From Verrucomicrobiales bacterium (lineage in GTDB: Bacteria; Verrucomicrobiota; Verrucomicrobiia; Limisphaerales; JAYPXF01), in assembly GCA_002715965.1 (NCBI GenBank), contig PBAL01000008.1, forward strand, positions 42,570-106,569: a stretch of 64,000 bases of DNA, written 5' to 3'. How positions within the stretch are numbered: the first letter of the stretch is position 1; every line of letters starts with the position of its first letter. The translations under genes were made by a program, and so were the position numbers. Shown here in pieces: positions 9,200-18,209 of the stretch. The notes under the pieces were generated by a model. It was not told the origin of the DNA. It made no database searches and saw only the letters and a program-made list of their open reading frames with translations.

Positions 9200-10357
9200 T
9201 TACTTGCCGATGATGTCCGCGTAGGCCTGGTTGATTTCCTTGCTGCGTTCTCCGAACTCCTCGCGTTCGTGTTCGCTGAGGTTCGCGGCCATGTCCGGGT
9301 GAAATTCCTTCATCAATCGGCGATAGGCTTTCTTTACCTCGTCGGGGGATGAATTGGGCGGGAGGCCGAGGGTGAGGTAGGCGTTGGTGAGTTCGCCTGA
9401 GAGTTCAATGTCCGCTGTGGGATCGTAGTATTCGCTGCGTTGTTGGACGCGAATTCGGCCTTGGGAATCGGCCAGCGTTTCGAATTCCTGATCGCACAGC
9501 GGACAATTGAAGACGACGCCGGCTCTCAAATTGCGGAGCCGGAATTTGCGCCGGCATCCCGTGCATCGGAAAGAGGGGCTGGAAGGGGATGAGCGTGAAC
9601 CGGTATCGCGCCATTCGTTTGGTTTGCGATCAGCTCTCGGTTCGGTGGAATCGGAGGGAGTGGGTTCGTGAGGTCCGAAATCGAAATCTGGCATAGCTGG
9701 GGCGCTTCCAAGTTGTTTGCCAAGTTCGCTGTTCAGGCCGAGTCCAGGCGGATCGGATTGGAGATGCATGACTCCGCGAATCAACAGCATCGGAGAAAGG
9801 GAATTGTCTTCGGTGAATTCGGGGACCAGTCGTTTCAATTCAGTGAACGGCACGCGCTTTCGCCGGCAATGGAGAACGTAGAGCACGCGCGAGCACACCA
9901 ATTGGTTCAGAAATCGATATTCCTTTCGGAGCCGCCAACGTTCTCGGGAGAAGAGGATCAAGCGCGGGCCGGCGTAGACGAGGTCGAGCAGAATGTACCA
10001 GAGCGCCGCGATGATCTGGAAGGCGCTCTCGTTCGAGCGCCAGTCGGCTTGAGGCAGGTAGAAGATGTAGTCCGCATTGCGGCTTCTCAGTCCGGCGAGT
10101 TGGAGAGCGAGGAATGCGACACCGATGAAGGCGATATTTTGCGGTGTGGTTTCGAAAGAGATCTGCCAGTCCCGGAAGGCTCGGCCGATCTCGGCGATCT
10201 GGTGGGCGGCCAGACTGATGGCACAGGTGCCCAAGGCTGTCGTCAGGAGCGTGACGCTCACTCCGGATGCGCCTCCGAGGAGCGCGAGGCCGAACTGGTT
10301 GCGGGATTCTGAGCGAATCCGGCGATCCAGCCAGCGTTGAATTTCCTCGAGCGTCAT
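9200..10357 (-). CDS. Membrane protein with zinc ribbon and C-terminal J domain
   Basis: A 385-residue protein. Two hydrophobic stretches lie at about residues 25-50 and 75-92. Then comes a charged middle, a zinc ribbon at about 265-290 (CTGCRRKFRLRN, then CPLCDQEF), and a J domain at about 325-385 (YLTLGLPPNSSPDEVKKAYR, with the HPD tripeptide in KEFHPDMA). J domains recruit and activate DnaK-type chaperones. Canonical DnaJ has the J domain at the N-terminus and four CxxCxGxG repeats; this protein has neither, so it is a membrane-anchored J-domain co-chaperone of unknown client, not DnaJ. It appears monocistronic. Confidence 0.8.
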   Translation of the reverse strand: MTLEEIQRWLDRRIRSESRNQFGLALLGGASGVSVTLLTTALGTCAISLAAHQIAEIGRAFRDWQISFETTPQNIAFIGVAFLALQLAGLRSRNADYIFYLPQADWRSNESAFQIIAALWYILLDLVYAGPRLILFSRERWRLRKEYRFLNQLVCSRVLYVLHCRRKRVPFTELKRLVPEFTEDNSLSPMLLIRGVMHLQSDPPGLGLNSELGKQLGSAPAMPDFDFGPHEPTPSDSTEPRADRKPNEWRDTGSRSSPSSPSFRCTGCRRKFRLRNLRAGVVFNCPLCDQEFETLADSQGRIRVQQRSEYYDPTADIELSGELTNAYLTLGLPPNSSPDEVKKAYRRLMKEFHPDMAANLSEHEREEFGERSKEINQAYADIIGK

Positions 10358-10500
10358 GGTGACTTTTATGAGGCATGAATCGTGCCGGAAGATTCAAACT
10401 TTTTGATTTGGGATGGGTCGCTCGAATGAACCGCTAATTCACGCTAATGCTGCATCCGTTTACCGTAGATGAACCAAGCTTTCTCGACGCCGGTCGGGCG

Positions 10501-11107
10501 ATGAAACTGTTCGCGTTCTTCCTTCCGTTGGTATCCACACTTCCAGCGGCGGAAATCAAGGCTCCCAACCCGAGCTTTGAGGGGGGGATCCTATGTGTTC
10601 GATTGGGGGACCTTTCAATTTGGCGATGCGGGGCATGTCCGAAAACTCAGGGTGAGCGATGATGCGCGGACGGGGAATCGGGCAAACGAACTGACAGTTC
10701 ATGGCGGTTGAGGTGGGCAGGGAATCTACGTGGACCTGCCGATCAAAGAGCTCAAGGCCGGGGCCAAGATTGCCTTTGCCGCCTATTTGAAATCTGCGGA
10801 TGGCAAACCGTTGACTGCCGGATCGATCGGAATCCATACGGAGTTTCTTAGCGGTGTCGATAATCTGGGTGAAATTCTGGCGCGGACCGATGCGTTGGGC
10901 ACGTCCACGTTCATCGGCAGGCAACTGGGCAAGACCTATCGCAAATACAGCACGAGTCATCAGGTTCGTGATAACGATGTTCCGGCGGGGTTGGCTGCGG
11001 TCAAGGGGCTTCGGTTTGTGGTGGTGGCGCTGCAATCACCTGAGCGGGACAAGTCAGAGAAGCCGGGAGCCGCGGTGATGGATGATGTCTCCGTGAAGAT
11101 CGAGTGA
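10501..11107 (+). pseudogene. Disrupted gene for a small secreted protein (frameshift plus stop)
   Basis: The ATG at 10501 opens a signal peptide (MKLFAFFLPLVSTLPAAE) and the sequence NPSFEG. Immediately afterwards a run of seven G residues shifts the frame; in the next frame a sensible sequence continues (SYVFDWGTFQFGDAGHVRKL, then NELTVHGG), meets an in-frame TGA, and then continues without a break into the 10730-11107 ORF (IYVDLPIKELKAGAKIAFAA) to the end. Removing one G and changing one TGA would restore a single protein of about 200 residues, beta-rich and resembling a carbohydrate-binding or NPXFE-type extracellular module. It may be a real pseudogene or contain a homopolymer sequencing error. 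I do not recognise the family. Confidence 0.6.
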
Positions 11108-11112
11108 GCCGA

Positions 11113-12438
11113 TCACTCGTCCAGCGAATCCAGGCCGGCCATGGCGAGGATGGAGGTGGCGCTGCGCTCGTTGGTGAACCGTCGAATGATTCGGCGCTCT
11201 TCGTCGAGCAGCACAAAGGCCGGGACTTCTCCTCCCTGGAAGTAGCGAGAGATTGTGCTCTCGACGTCGAACACAATCGGGAAGGTGAACTTGTTGCGAT
11301 ACGCCTGCTGGAGAACCCGCCTGGCAATCTTGGAAAACTCAATCTGCGGATGAGCATGTTCGTGATCGTGTGAGTGCGCATGGGCATTTGTTTCGTCAAG
11401 AACCTTTCCGTGGCCGAAACCCACTGTGTCCTTTTCGGCGCCGGGCAGAAGGTCGGCGTGTTGTGTCGTGTTGTGTTCGTCGGCAATGGCATCCACCGAG
11501 ACGCCGATGATGCTCAATCGTTCGCCTGCACGTGCTTGCAACTCCTGCATGGGACGAATCTCGCGGCCGGACGAAGCGCGCCATGCGGTGTGGAAGTAGA
11601 GCAACAGCGGCTTGCCATCGTAACGCGACCAGTCAATGGGATTGCCGTTGCGATTGACGACCGGGAGCTCATGCAGAGGGACAGGGGGGCCTGGTGCGTG
11701 ATCCGGAATGGCGCCGGCTTTCAACGCGGATGCGGATCCAGGCTGTTCTTGCTTCCACCAATCCCTTGCGCTCGTGACGGCAGCCTGGAACTTTGCATCC
11801 CAATCGGCAGTTTTGCCCTCCGTCACCACACGCCGGTTGCAGAGCAGGAGAGAACTCATGCCGTGATCCTTGCCGGTGACGATCTGCAGCCAGTTGACTG
11901 CTTCGCAGATTACATTCCGGTCGAGTGTATCCAGCTGGTCCGCAACGAGGTGGATTGCGTTGGTCCGACCGGTGTGCCGAAGCATCCGCATGCCGATGAT
12001 ACGAAAATGCGCGTCTGGATCCGCGAGGCAATTGAGCAGATGACGTTCGAAGTCGGGGTGTTCGAACTGGTGCATGGCGTAAATCGCGTGCTCGCGCACG
12101 ATGGCGTCGCGATCAACGACACCTTCCCTGAGAATGCGGTCGTGGCAGGGCGGGGGATTGAGACGCAGTTCACGGGTTGCGGGAAAACGAAGTATCCCAA
12201 TTGCTTCCTGTCGGTGCGCAATCTTTCCGCTGTCCCAGAACGCCAGGAGAACCATTTCAAGTCGGATGGATTCGTAGCGGACTGAATCGACGAAGTCTTC
12301 ATCGGGAACGGCTGCTGCAAGTTCGCGATTGAGTTTGAGTTGGAAGGTGAGATCAGGACCGAATGCGACCAGTGCGATCAACATCGCCATGAGCAGAATC
12401 AGGCGGACTGGGATCGGCTTTTTGGCTTCAGTTGTCAC
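11113..12438 (-). CDS. Membrane-anchored HEAT-like and TlpA/redoxin-like protein with His-rich insert
   Basis: A 441-residue protein with one N-terminal membrane anchor (VRLILLMAMLIALVAFG), a helical HEAT-like region at about 60-210 with repeated 'LNCLADPDAHFRIIGMRMLR'-type helices, and a C-terminal thioredoxin-fold region from about 265. The thioredoxin start reads LLLYFHTAWRASSGREIRPM: the position of the CxxC motif holds RASS, so it cannot do thiol redox chemistry in the usual way. An insert NAHAHSHDHEHAHPQ could bind metal. The domain ends with VPAFVLLDEERRIIRRF, the cis-Pro strand typical of redoxins. It has a paralogue at 62587-63810. It lies 29 bases downstream of the kinase/uridylyltransferase gene, probably in the same transcript. 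Confidence 0.75.
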   Translation of the reverse strand: MTTEAKKPIPVRLILLMAMLIALVAFGPDLTFQLKLNRELAAAVPDEDFVDSVRYESIRLEMVLLAFWDSGKIAHRQEAIGILRFPATRELRLNPPPCHDRILREGVVDRDAIVREHAIYAMHQFEHPDFERHLLNCLADPDAHFRIIGMRMLRHTGRTNAIHLVADQLDTLDRNVICEAVNWLQIVTGKDHGMSSLLLCNRRVVTEGKTADWDAKFQAAVTSARDWWKQEQPGSASALKAGAIPDHAPGPPVPLHELPVVNRNGNPIDWSRYDGKPLLLYFHTAWRASSGREIRPMQELQARAGERLSIIGVSVDAIADEHNTTQHADLLPGAEKDTVGFGHGKVLDETNAHAHSHDHEHAHPQIEFSKIARRVLQQAYRNKFTFPIVFDVESTISRYFQGGEVPAFVLLDEERRIIRRFTNERSATSILAMAGLDSLDE

Positions 12439-12467
12439 CGTTCAACACGCTTCGTTGCCGGAAGCTA

Positions 12468-15400
12468 TCACCATTCGCAGAGCGATTCGACGTAAGCGGC
12501 CGAACCATCGCGCAGCCAGCCGTCGAGCTGGGCGGGGTCCTTGAGTTGTTGGCCGCGGTGGCGTGGCACGAGGAGGAAGCGGGAATCAATCTCGGGCAAC
12601 GCGGTCAGGTCGCTCCAGAGTTTTTCGAACTGAGTCACCGGGAAAACATCCTCCTGACCGTGGCCCCATCGTTTCTTCACGTCCTTCAGGGTTATGTAGG
12701 TTGGCATTCGTGCCGCCAGGTCGCGGACGGCGGCCGTGACTATTGCTTGATCGTTCAGGTCGGTGCGGTTCAACCCCAGAGCGTCAAGCAGCGGGTCGAT
12801 GCTGATCCACGTTGTCATGGTGTTGTAGTAGCTGAGTTTGAACTCGTCTTCCTCGCGCGGCATGGCGAGGCCTTCAACGAGTCGCGGACGTCCGTTGATG
12901 CGGGCGAGTCCGCCTCCGCGATCTTCCAGGCGACGGGTGATGACTTCGAAGGAGAGACAGGCGTTGCTTTTGATGTGCATTCCCAACAGGTCGGGGTTGG
13001 CATCCGCGCCGAGCGTGTCGATGTTGTGCAGGAGGAGGTAGTTCAGTTGCGGGCGTTCCTGAAGGAGTGAAGCCAGCGTGCCATTTAGAAGAAGATTGGG
13101 GATCTCGTACCAATGACCGACCGGGTGCAGGCATTGCATCGGGAGATTGTCGGTGTAGTCCCCGCCTTCGCCCGCCCCCTGCGCCCAGCCGATGAGTGCC
13201 GCGCGAAGACTGTCGCGAACTTTCTGCTGCTGTTCGTCGAGAACCTGTTGCGGCATTTCTTCCCATGCGAAACGCAGATCGCGCACCATCGGGATCATTC
13301 GCAGGCCGATGCTGCGTCCAGGCGAGAGAATAACCGGGCCATCGTAACCGTAGTTTTCACGCAGCTTGAGAACGTCATCAATCGGTCCATGCGTGAGGTA
13401 GCTTGTCGTGAAGATGTGTGGGACCGCGGCACTCGCTTGATTGCTGATGCGCCGACTTTTGCCCAGGTGCGTTTCGATGAATGTCCGATGATTGCCGCCA
13501 AGCCGGGCGAATGGATTCAGTGCCTTGACCACTCCCGCGCCCTGTGTCCAACGTGAACCGGCCCCCGCAGCGAGGGTGACCATGGCCAGTTCGCCGTTTT
13601 TCAATGCGTCCCAGCCACGCTGTTTGGAGGCGCTGGACTTGGAACCCACGATTGCACGTGCATCAGTGAAGTCATCCTCGGTCACGTCCTCGATGATCGA
13701 ATCCGCGCGCAATCGATTCTGGGAAAGTCCGATGACGCCGTCGCGAAGGTCCGTGCGGATGCGTTCGTGTTGTTCGCGATCGAAGCCGAATTCATCCAGC
13801 AGTTCACGCAGGGAATGCTGTTCGCCATCGCCACCCTGGCCCTTCGGCAGCATGACATTGAAAAGCGTTTGAACCATGCCGCTGAGTTCCGGGTCGTTGC
13901 GGCAGGCGGCCCCAAATTTGTCGAGTTCGGCGCGTTCCGTGGCCGGGAGATCTTGGGACGGTTTGCGCAGCAGGGTGGGGACGCGAACGGTGTAGTAGTT
14001 TGCCGGCATCAATGCCTGGCCGGCTTTCAGTAGTTCGGCGGTTGAACCGTTCTCGTTGATCGAAAAGTCGTAGACAACTGGTTCCATCGCGAAGGGAAGC
14101 GAGTTCTCCAGATCGTGTTTCGCCTGACTCATGATCTCCTGCATTCGCTCTTGCGCTTCGGCTTTTCGATGTGGGGCGAAGATGAAACCCATACCGCCCC
14201 CGCTCATTCCCCCAAGCATCCAGAATCCCCAAAAATCCTCGCCGAAATCCTTTTGCGCGGATTCGATGAGATGTTCGGTGAAATAGTTGGACGCCCAGGG
14301 AATGATCGTCTGGATTGGACCCTTGAAGTTGTGTGTCGTGCGTTCGCCGACCGATTTCACGTCGCCGGATTTGAGCGAAGTCAGGATGTCATCGAGAACG
14401 CCCAATGCGTTTTGGCGGGCATCCCATTCGGTCTCGGAACGGAGCAGGTATTTCTCCGTCACCATTTCCAGAATGGGGCCGACGTTTTGCGCCATGCCTC
14501 CGTGAACGAGGACGAGACAGTCCTGAAGTTTTTGCCGCGTTTCCGATGAACAATCAGTTTCGTCCAAAATCCTATGTTGCGGCATGAGGCGGCCGCGACT
14601 GATGCCATGTTCGGGATCGGACTCGCCGGCCATGACGCCGGTGATGAGTTTCATGCCGGGCCAGACGCCCCCGCTGTCCTGCCAGCCTCCGCCCGAGCCA
14701 CCCAGCCATTCGCCGAGGAGCGCACGGGCGAGAATGACACGGCGTTCGCTCTCTTCAAGCGGGCCGGTGAGGTTCTTGGTCTGCCCTGTGGCGCGCATGC
14801 AGGCACCAATCAAGGCGGCCAGCAGGTTGGTGGAAACCGCCAGGCGCGAACCCTTCGGAATGTTGTTCACGTTGGAAACGATTTCGATACCGCGATCGCC
14901 TCCGCAAACGCGGGCAAGCAGTTTCTTCAGGCTCTTGCCACTGCCTTCGATTCCGGGAGGCACAATACCGCTGGCGATGACCGCGGCTTTCAACAGGCCG
15001 AGATAATCTTTTGCGAAGTCGAACACCTCGCCCAGGTCATCGATGTCCACAGTCGCGCCGAGGTCCACGCTGGTCAGGCGAATGATGGGTTCGTCGATGA
15101 TGCGGAAGTAGGCCTCGACCGGCGGTCGCGGTTCCTTGTCCCGTCCATGAACGGCAAGATCGATGGACACGTTCAGAACGCGCGCGCCTTCCGGATAATT
15201 CATGCCGAGGAAGAAGATGTCCGACCAGCCACAATGGCTGAGGTCCATTCGCACGGGGGTGCGTTCACACAGGATCGGGCGGGTGCCATCGTCGTTGCGG
15301 GCGGTCAGTTCGCTGCGAACGCGCAGGGGGTGATTGGCGTGGTGTCCCATGCGGAACATCCATTGGTTGCCCTTTACACTGCGGACGCTGTGACGGACCT

Positions 15401-15791
15401 GATTGGCGAGCGTCTGAAAGGCGAGTTGATGATAAGCCGCGGCGAGCGCGCTGGAGATGCCGTCACTTGCGCCTTCGCTCGATTGGATTTCGAGGAAGGA
15501 ATCGATGGCTTCCTCGAAGCGTCGGCTCAAGAGGTGTTCGTAGCCATGAAAGGAGATGTTCGATTGGGCTGCGTCCGTTCCGAGTTTGGTGGGGATGTGG
15601 AATCGATGAATCGAGTAGAGGAAGAACAGTGCGCGGACGCGTTCGTAGAGATTCTCGCTTCGCCGACGGAATTCTTCCAAGGCGCTGCATTCGGCCAGCA
15701 GACTGTCGAGCTCAAGATCCTCGCAGGCTGAATCCAGGCAGCGGTCGCGCACTGCCGGATCGCTGGACTCGATAATGGCGACGAGGGACAT
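12468..15791 (-). CDS. GHMP-kinase-like / UDPGP-type nucleotidyltransferase fusion (1107 aa)
   Basis: A helical N-terminal part (about 1-150) is followed by a GHMP-kinase-like region with RTPVRMDLSHCGWSDI, the ATP-loop-like IPKGSRLAVSTNLLAAL near residue 310 and GSGGGWQDSGGVWPG near 365, a block typical of sugar kinases such as L-fucokinase and heptokinases. The C-terminal 370 residues contain LAAGAGSRWTQGAGVVKALNPF (the nucleotide-binding loop of UDP-sugar pyrophosphorylases), HPVGHWYEIPNLLLNGTL and HNIDTLGADANPDLLG, as in UDPGP-type uridylyltransferases. The expected role is to phosphorylate a free sugar at C1 and then make the UDP-sugar. The order is the reverse of the known FKP fucokinase fusion. 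It begins 3 bases after the GalU-like gene, so they are co-transcribed. The sugar is unknown. Confidence 0.75.
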   Translation of the reverse strand: MSLVAIIESSDPAVRDRCLDSACEDLELDSLLAECSALEEFRRRSENLYERVRALFFLYSIHRFHIPTKLGTDAAQSNISFHGYEHLLSRRFEEAIDSFLEIQSSEGASDGISSALAAAYHQLAFQTLANQVRHSVRSVKGNQWMFRMGHHANHPLRVRSELTARNDDGTRPILCERTPVRMDLSHCGWSDIFFLGMNYPEGARVLNVSIDLAVHGRDKEPRPPVEAYFRIIDEPIIRLTSVDLGATVDIDDLGEVFDFAKDYLGLLKAAVIASGIVPPGIEGSGKSLKKLLARVCGGDRGIEIVSNVNNIPKGSRLAVSTNLLAALIGACMRATGQTKNLTGPLEESERRVILARALLGEWLGGSGGGWQDSGGVWPGMKLITGVMAGESDPEHGISRGRLMPQHRILDETDCSSETRQKLQDCLVLVHGGMAQNVGPILEMVTEKYLLRSETEWDARQNALGVLDDILTSLKSGDVKSVGERTTHNFKGPIQTIIPWASNYFTEHLIESAQKDFGEDFWGFWMLGGMSGGGMGFIFAPHRKAEAQERMQEIMSQAKHDLENSLPFAMEPVVYDFSINENGSTAELLKAGQALMPANYYTVRVPTLLRKPSQDLPATERAELDKFGAACRNDPELSGMVQTLFNVMLPKGQGGDGEQHSLRELLDEFGFDREQHERIRTDLRDGVIGLSQNRLRADSIIEDVTEDDFTDARAIVGSKSSASKQRGWDALKNGELAMVTLAAGAGSRWTQGAGVVKALNPFARLGGNHRTFIETHLGKSRRISNQASAAVPHIFTTSYLTHGPIDDVLKLRENYGYDGPVILSPGRSIGLRMIPMVRDLRFAWEEMPQQVLDEQQQKVRDSLRAALIGWAQGAGEGGDYTDNLPMQCLHPVGHWYEIPNLLLNGTLASLLQERPQLNYLLLHNIDTLGADANPDLLGMHIKSNACLSFEVITRRLEDRGGGLARINGRPRLVEGLAMPREEDEFKLSYYNTMTTWISIDPLLDALGLNRTDLNDQAIVTAAVRDLAARMPTYITLKDVKKRWGHGQEDVFPVTQFEKLWSDLTALPEIDSRFLLVPRHRGQQLKDPAQLDGWLRDGSAAYVESLCEW

Positions 15792-15794
15792 CGT

Positions 15795-16634
15795 TTACTT
15801 CCTGGAGGTCACAAGGAGTTCTACGAGACCGGTCAGCACTTCATCGCGATCCTGTCCATCGAGGGCGATGGCGAGTTGCGCGGTGAGGAGTCCGTATTTG
15901 TCGCCTATGTCGTAGCGTCGACCGTCGAGTTCGTAGGCTAAATATCGTTGGCGGCCGCCCAGGCGCGAAAGCGCGGAGGAGAGATGCACGCTGGACTCGT
16001 TTTCCTTGAGGTCGGCGTCCAGCAGTTCCATCACCTGCGAAGAGAGGACGTGCATGCCAAAGAAACAGAGGTAGTGGCCGGCGCGCAATCCCGGCACGAG
16101 CAGGCTTTGTTCGGCCTGGGTGGGGGAGGGCTTCTCCATGACCTCCGATATTTCGTAAAGCCCCCGTCGGGCTGGTACGAGCCTGCCGCCCACCGCCCCG
16201 TAGTTGGGCAACTTGCTTTCATGGGTGGCTTGCACGGCGGAGACGGCGCAATCCTCGGCAATCGCCGTCTCGATCAGCTGCTTCGCGCAGCCGCGTTGTT
16301 CTCCGCTGACGTAAAGATGATCGCTGACCAGGAGGAGAAAGGGCTGGCTCGCAGCAAACTCGCGGGCGGACCAGACTGCATGGCCGTATCCGAGTTGCTC
16401 ACTTTGCTCGACGAATTGCAACCGGTTGGCCAGATGCCCAGCCGCGGTTTCATAGGCTGCCTGATCTCCTGGCGAAATGACGAGACAGACTTCGTCGATT
16501 CCAGCATCGATGACTTCTTCAAGCAGGATGGCCAGGGCGGTTTTGGTCTGCCCGTCTCGATCGACCAGAGTTTGGAGGGGAAGTTGCCGCTGATTCTTGC
16601 CTGCAGCGGTGATGATGGCTCGTTGGATTTGCAC
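15795..16634 (-). CDS. GalU-like sugar-1-phosphate nucleotidyltransferase, divergent
   Basis: A 279-residue protein with the Rossmann-like fold of UTP-glucose-1-phosphate uridylyltransferases: RAIITAAG at the start, [15 protein letters not shown] (GalU 'GLGHAV') at about 95, the metal/base block LLVSDHLY, and [18 protein letters not shown] near the C-terminus, the canonical GalU 'fDIGtkeGy'. However the N-terminal loop, usually GxGTRxxP, reads [10 protein letters not shown] and the 'PKEM' lysine block becomes GQTKTAL. The arginine and a lysine are kept, so activity is possible. It probably acts with the downstream fusion enzyme, with which it is tightly spaced, in making a UDP-activated sugar. 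Confidence 0.8.
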   Translation of the reverse strand: MQIQRAIITAAGKNQRQLPLQTLVDRDGQTKTALAILLEEVIDAGIDEVCLVISPGDQAAYETAAGHLANRLQFVEQSEQLGYGHAVWSAREFAASQPFLLLVSDHLYVSGEQRGCAKQLIETAIAEDCAVSAVQATHESKLPNYGAVGGRLVPARRGLYEISEVMEKPSPTQAEQSLLVPGLRAGHYLCFFGMHVLSSQVMELLDADLKENESSVHLSSALSRLGGRQRYLAYELDGRRYDIGDKYGLLTAQLAIALDGQDRDEVLTGLVELLVTSRK

Positions 16635-16745
16635 GGCTGAGTGGGTTATGTGACCGCGCGGAGGGTTTCAAAGGAGGGCGGGGGCGTCAACGATTCGGTG
16701 GTTAGGGCAGGGCGCCGGATTAAATAATTCCAGCATCACCCAGTT

Positions 16746-16787
16746 CTTAATCGTCGTCTTCGTCTCGGAGATTAAGACAAGGATTAA
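16746..16787. repeat. Intergenic hairpin element, copy 1
   Basis: Within a 174-base gap, CTTAATC (16746-16752) and GATTAAG (16770-16776) are reverse complements around a CGTCGTCTTCGTCTCGGA loop, followed by ACAAGGATTAA. The same vocabulary (TCGT, GAGATTRAGACAAGGA) occurs after the PSD1 gene at 31831-31893. The shared GAGATTNAGACAAGGA core suggests a dispersed intergenic repeat rather than chance. Confidence 0.5.
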
Positions 16788-16808
16788 AAACGGGCGCAAA
16801 TTCGTGGA

Positions 16809-17669
16809 TTAACTCTTAAGCACTGTCGCAGGATCTTCGTTTTGCGTAACGAAGCGGCCGCCTTCAAGCGCGGAAGTGAGTTCCTCGCCATTCCAATGCA
16901 AAACTTGATACAGCGTGGCGAAGTCCATCGGCGGTCCGGATTTGCCCTGTCCGCCCACGACTTCTGCACCACGCCGGACGTTATCGATCATCCAGGCGGG
17001 AACGGTGAGATGGTAGGGATTGCGGGTGATCTCGCCGACGTGGAAGGAAAGTGCGGCAAGGAGATCGCCGAGATCTGTGGAGCTGGATTCGACGACGAGG
17101 TTGGGGGCACTCATTGGTCGCCAGAATTCGGTCTCGATGAATTCGCAGGTGAAATCTGTACCAATGGTTTTCAGTGCATCAACGCCCAGGAGATGCGTTC
17201 CGATGTGGGTGATGTTCCAGTCTTCGCGATGCGGGAGGAAGATGGCAGCAGGCTGAAAGCGTTGAATGACGCCGGCAACGATGGCGACGTTCTTCGACCA
17301 GGTATCGGGATCTGAATCGCGCGACTCAGGGTTGATGCTATTTAGGCCTCCGTTTTGGGTGGCGACGAGTTCGAAGCCGATTGCCTCGCAGCATCTGGCG
17401 AGTTCCTCCCAGCGTTCCTCGCGGCGCTCGAGTTTGCTCCCCAGGGTGACGGCGACATTGATGACCCGCCATCCGGATTCTCGCATCAGCCGCAAGGGCA
17501 ATCCGCCGATAATGACTTCGTCATCCGGATGGGGAGAGAGGAGCAAGGCGATTGGGGCATCCGCATTGGGTTTGCCCCGTTCCGCGGCGTTCCCCTCCGC
17601 GAGTGGGATCGATCGGCCTTCCGTAATCAACTTGCGGAAGGCGTTGGTGTAATCTTCAAACGAGTTCAC
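16809..17669 (-). CDS. PIG-L (LmbE-like) family deacetylase
   Basis: A 286-residue protein containing LLLSPHPDDEVIIGG, the zinc-binding HPDDE motif of the PIG-L/LmbE deacetylases, and HREDWNITHIGTHLLGVDA, which matches the downstream 'HpDH..vg' histidine block. Family members remove N-acetyl groups from glucosamine derivatives such as GlcNAc-inositol or chitobiose. The start codon appears to be GTG at 17669, 15 bases after the stop of the upstream secreted-protein gene, which suggests co-transcription. Downstream genes handle sugar phosphates and nucleotides, so an amino-sugar substrate is plausible. It resembles the deacetylase module sometimes fused to glucosamine-6-phosphate deaminase, but the deaminase domain is absent here. 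Confidence 0.85.
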   Translation of the reverse strand: MNSFEDYTNAFRKLITEGRSIPLAEGNAAERGKPNADAPIALLLSPHPDDEVIIGGLPLRLMRESGWRVINVAVTLGSKLERREERWEELARCCEAIGFELVATQNGGLNSINPESRDSDPDTWSKNVAIVAGVIQRFQPAAIFLPHREDWNITHIGTHLLGVDALKTIGTDFTCEFIETEFWRPMSAPNLVVESSSTDLGDLLAALSFHVGEITRNPYHLTVPAWMIDNVRRGAEVVGGQGKSGPPMDFATLYQVLHWNGEELTSALEGGRFVTQNEDPATVLKS

Positions 17670-17684
17670 GGCCCCGACCTGGGC

Positions 17685-18209
17685 TTACTTGAGCGCGTCT
17701 TCGATCATCTTGCGCATGTCTTTCACAGCACCACTGACGATCTTCTTTGGACCGGTCATCTTCACGAAGATGGGGCCCTGCTGCGCCTCAAGGATGGAGG
17801 CAAACATCATGGAGTCGGCTACGGGCGTTTTCGGGCCGAAGGGTGCGCCAGACATGTAAGTTCCCTCCGCGCGGACGAAGGTCACCTTGGTGCTGCCGAC
17901 CTTTTGGGATTCGATCTTCGGGTTCAATTTTTCCTTGGGCTCCTTGAACTGGCGCAGCCAACGGGTAACGTTCGCGTCAACCCCGCCCGCACCTCCGGGT
18001 CCGAAGTAGAAAAACACGACTTCGGCCTTGTTATCGCCATCGCGGATTTCCAGCTGCGCCTTCCGCATGGAAGAACCGGGTGCAACTTTTGTCCACGTCT
18101 TGGGTTTGGAGAAGGTAAGTCCCGTGACCTTGAAGTCTTCCGCGTGCGTGAATTGCGCGGCGATGGCGAGACTGAAAGCGACTGCGATGGCTTTGACACT
18201 GAGTTTCAT
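17685..18209 (-). CDS. Small secreted protein of unknown function
   Basis: 174 residues, starting at the ATG at 18209 (MKLSVKAIAVAFSLAIAAQF then THAEDF), which gives a standard signal peptide; the ORF-track start 30 bases upstream adds an unlikely leader. The mature part (LTFSKPKTWTKV, then EVVFFYFGPGGAGGVDANV, WLRQF) looks like a small alpha/beta fold, and similar hypothetical proteins occur in Planctomycetes and Verrucomicrobia. No catalytic motif is visible. It is the first gene of the run leading to PIG-L. Confidence 0.7.
   Translation of the reverse strand: MKLSVKAIAVAFSLAIAAQFTHAEDFKVTGLTFSKPKTWTKVAPGSSMRKAQLEIRDGDNKAEVVFFYFGPGGAGGVDANVTRWLRQFKEPKEKLNPKIESQKVGSTKVTFVRAEGTYMSGAPFGPKTPVADSMMFASILEAQQGPIFVKMTGPKKIVSGAVKDMRKMIEDALK

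Noticed and set aside
14574-15731. 385-aa plus-strand ORF
   Set aside because: Antisense to the kinase/uridylyltransferase fusion, no motif, shadow of high third-position GC.
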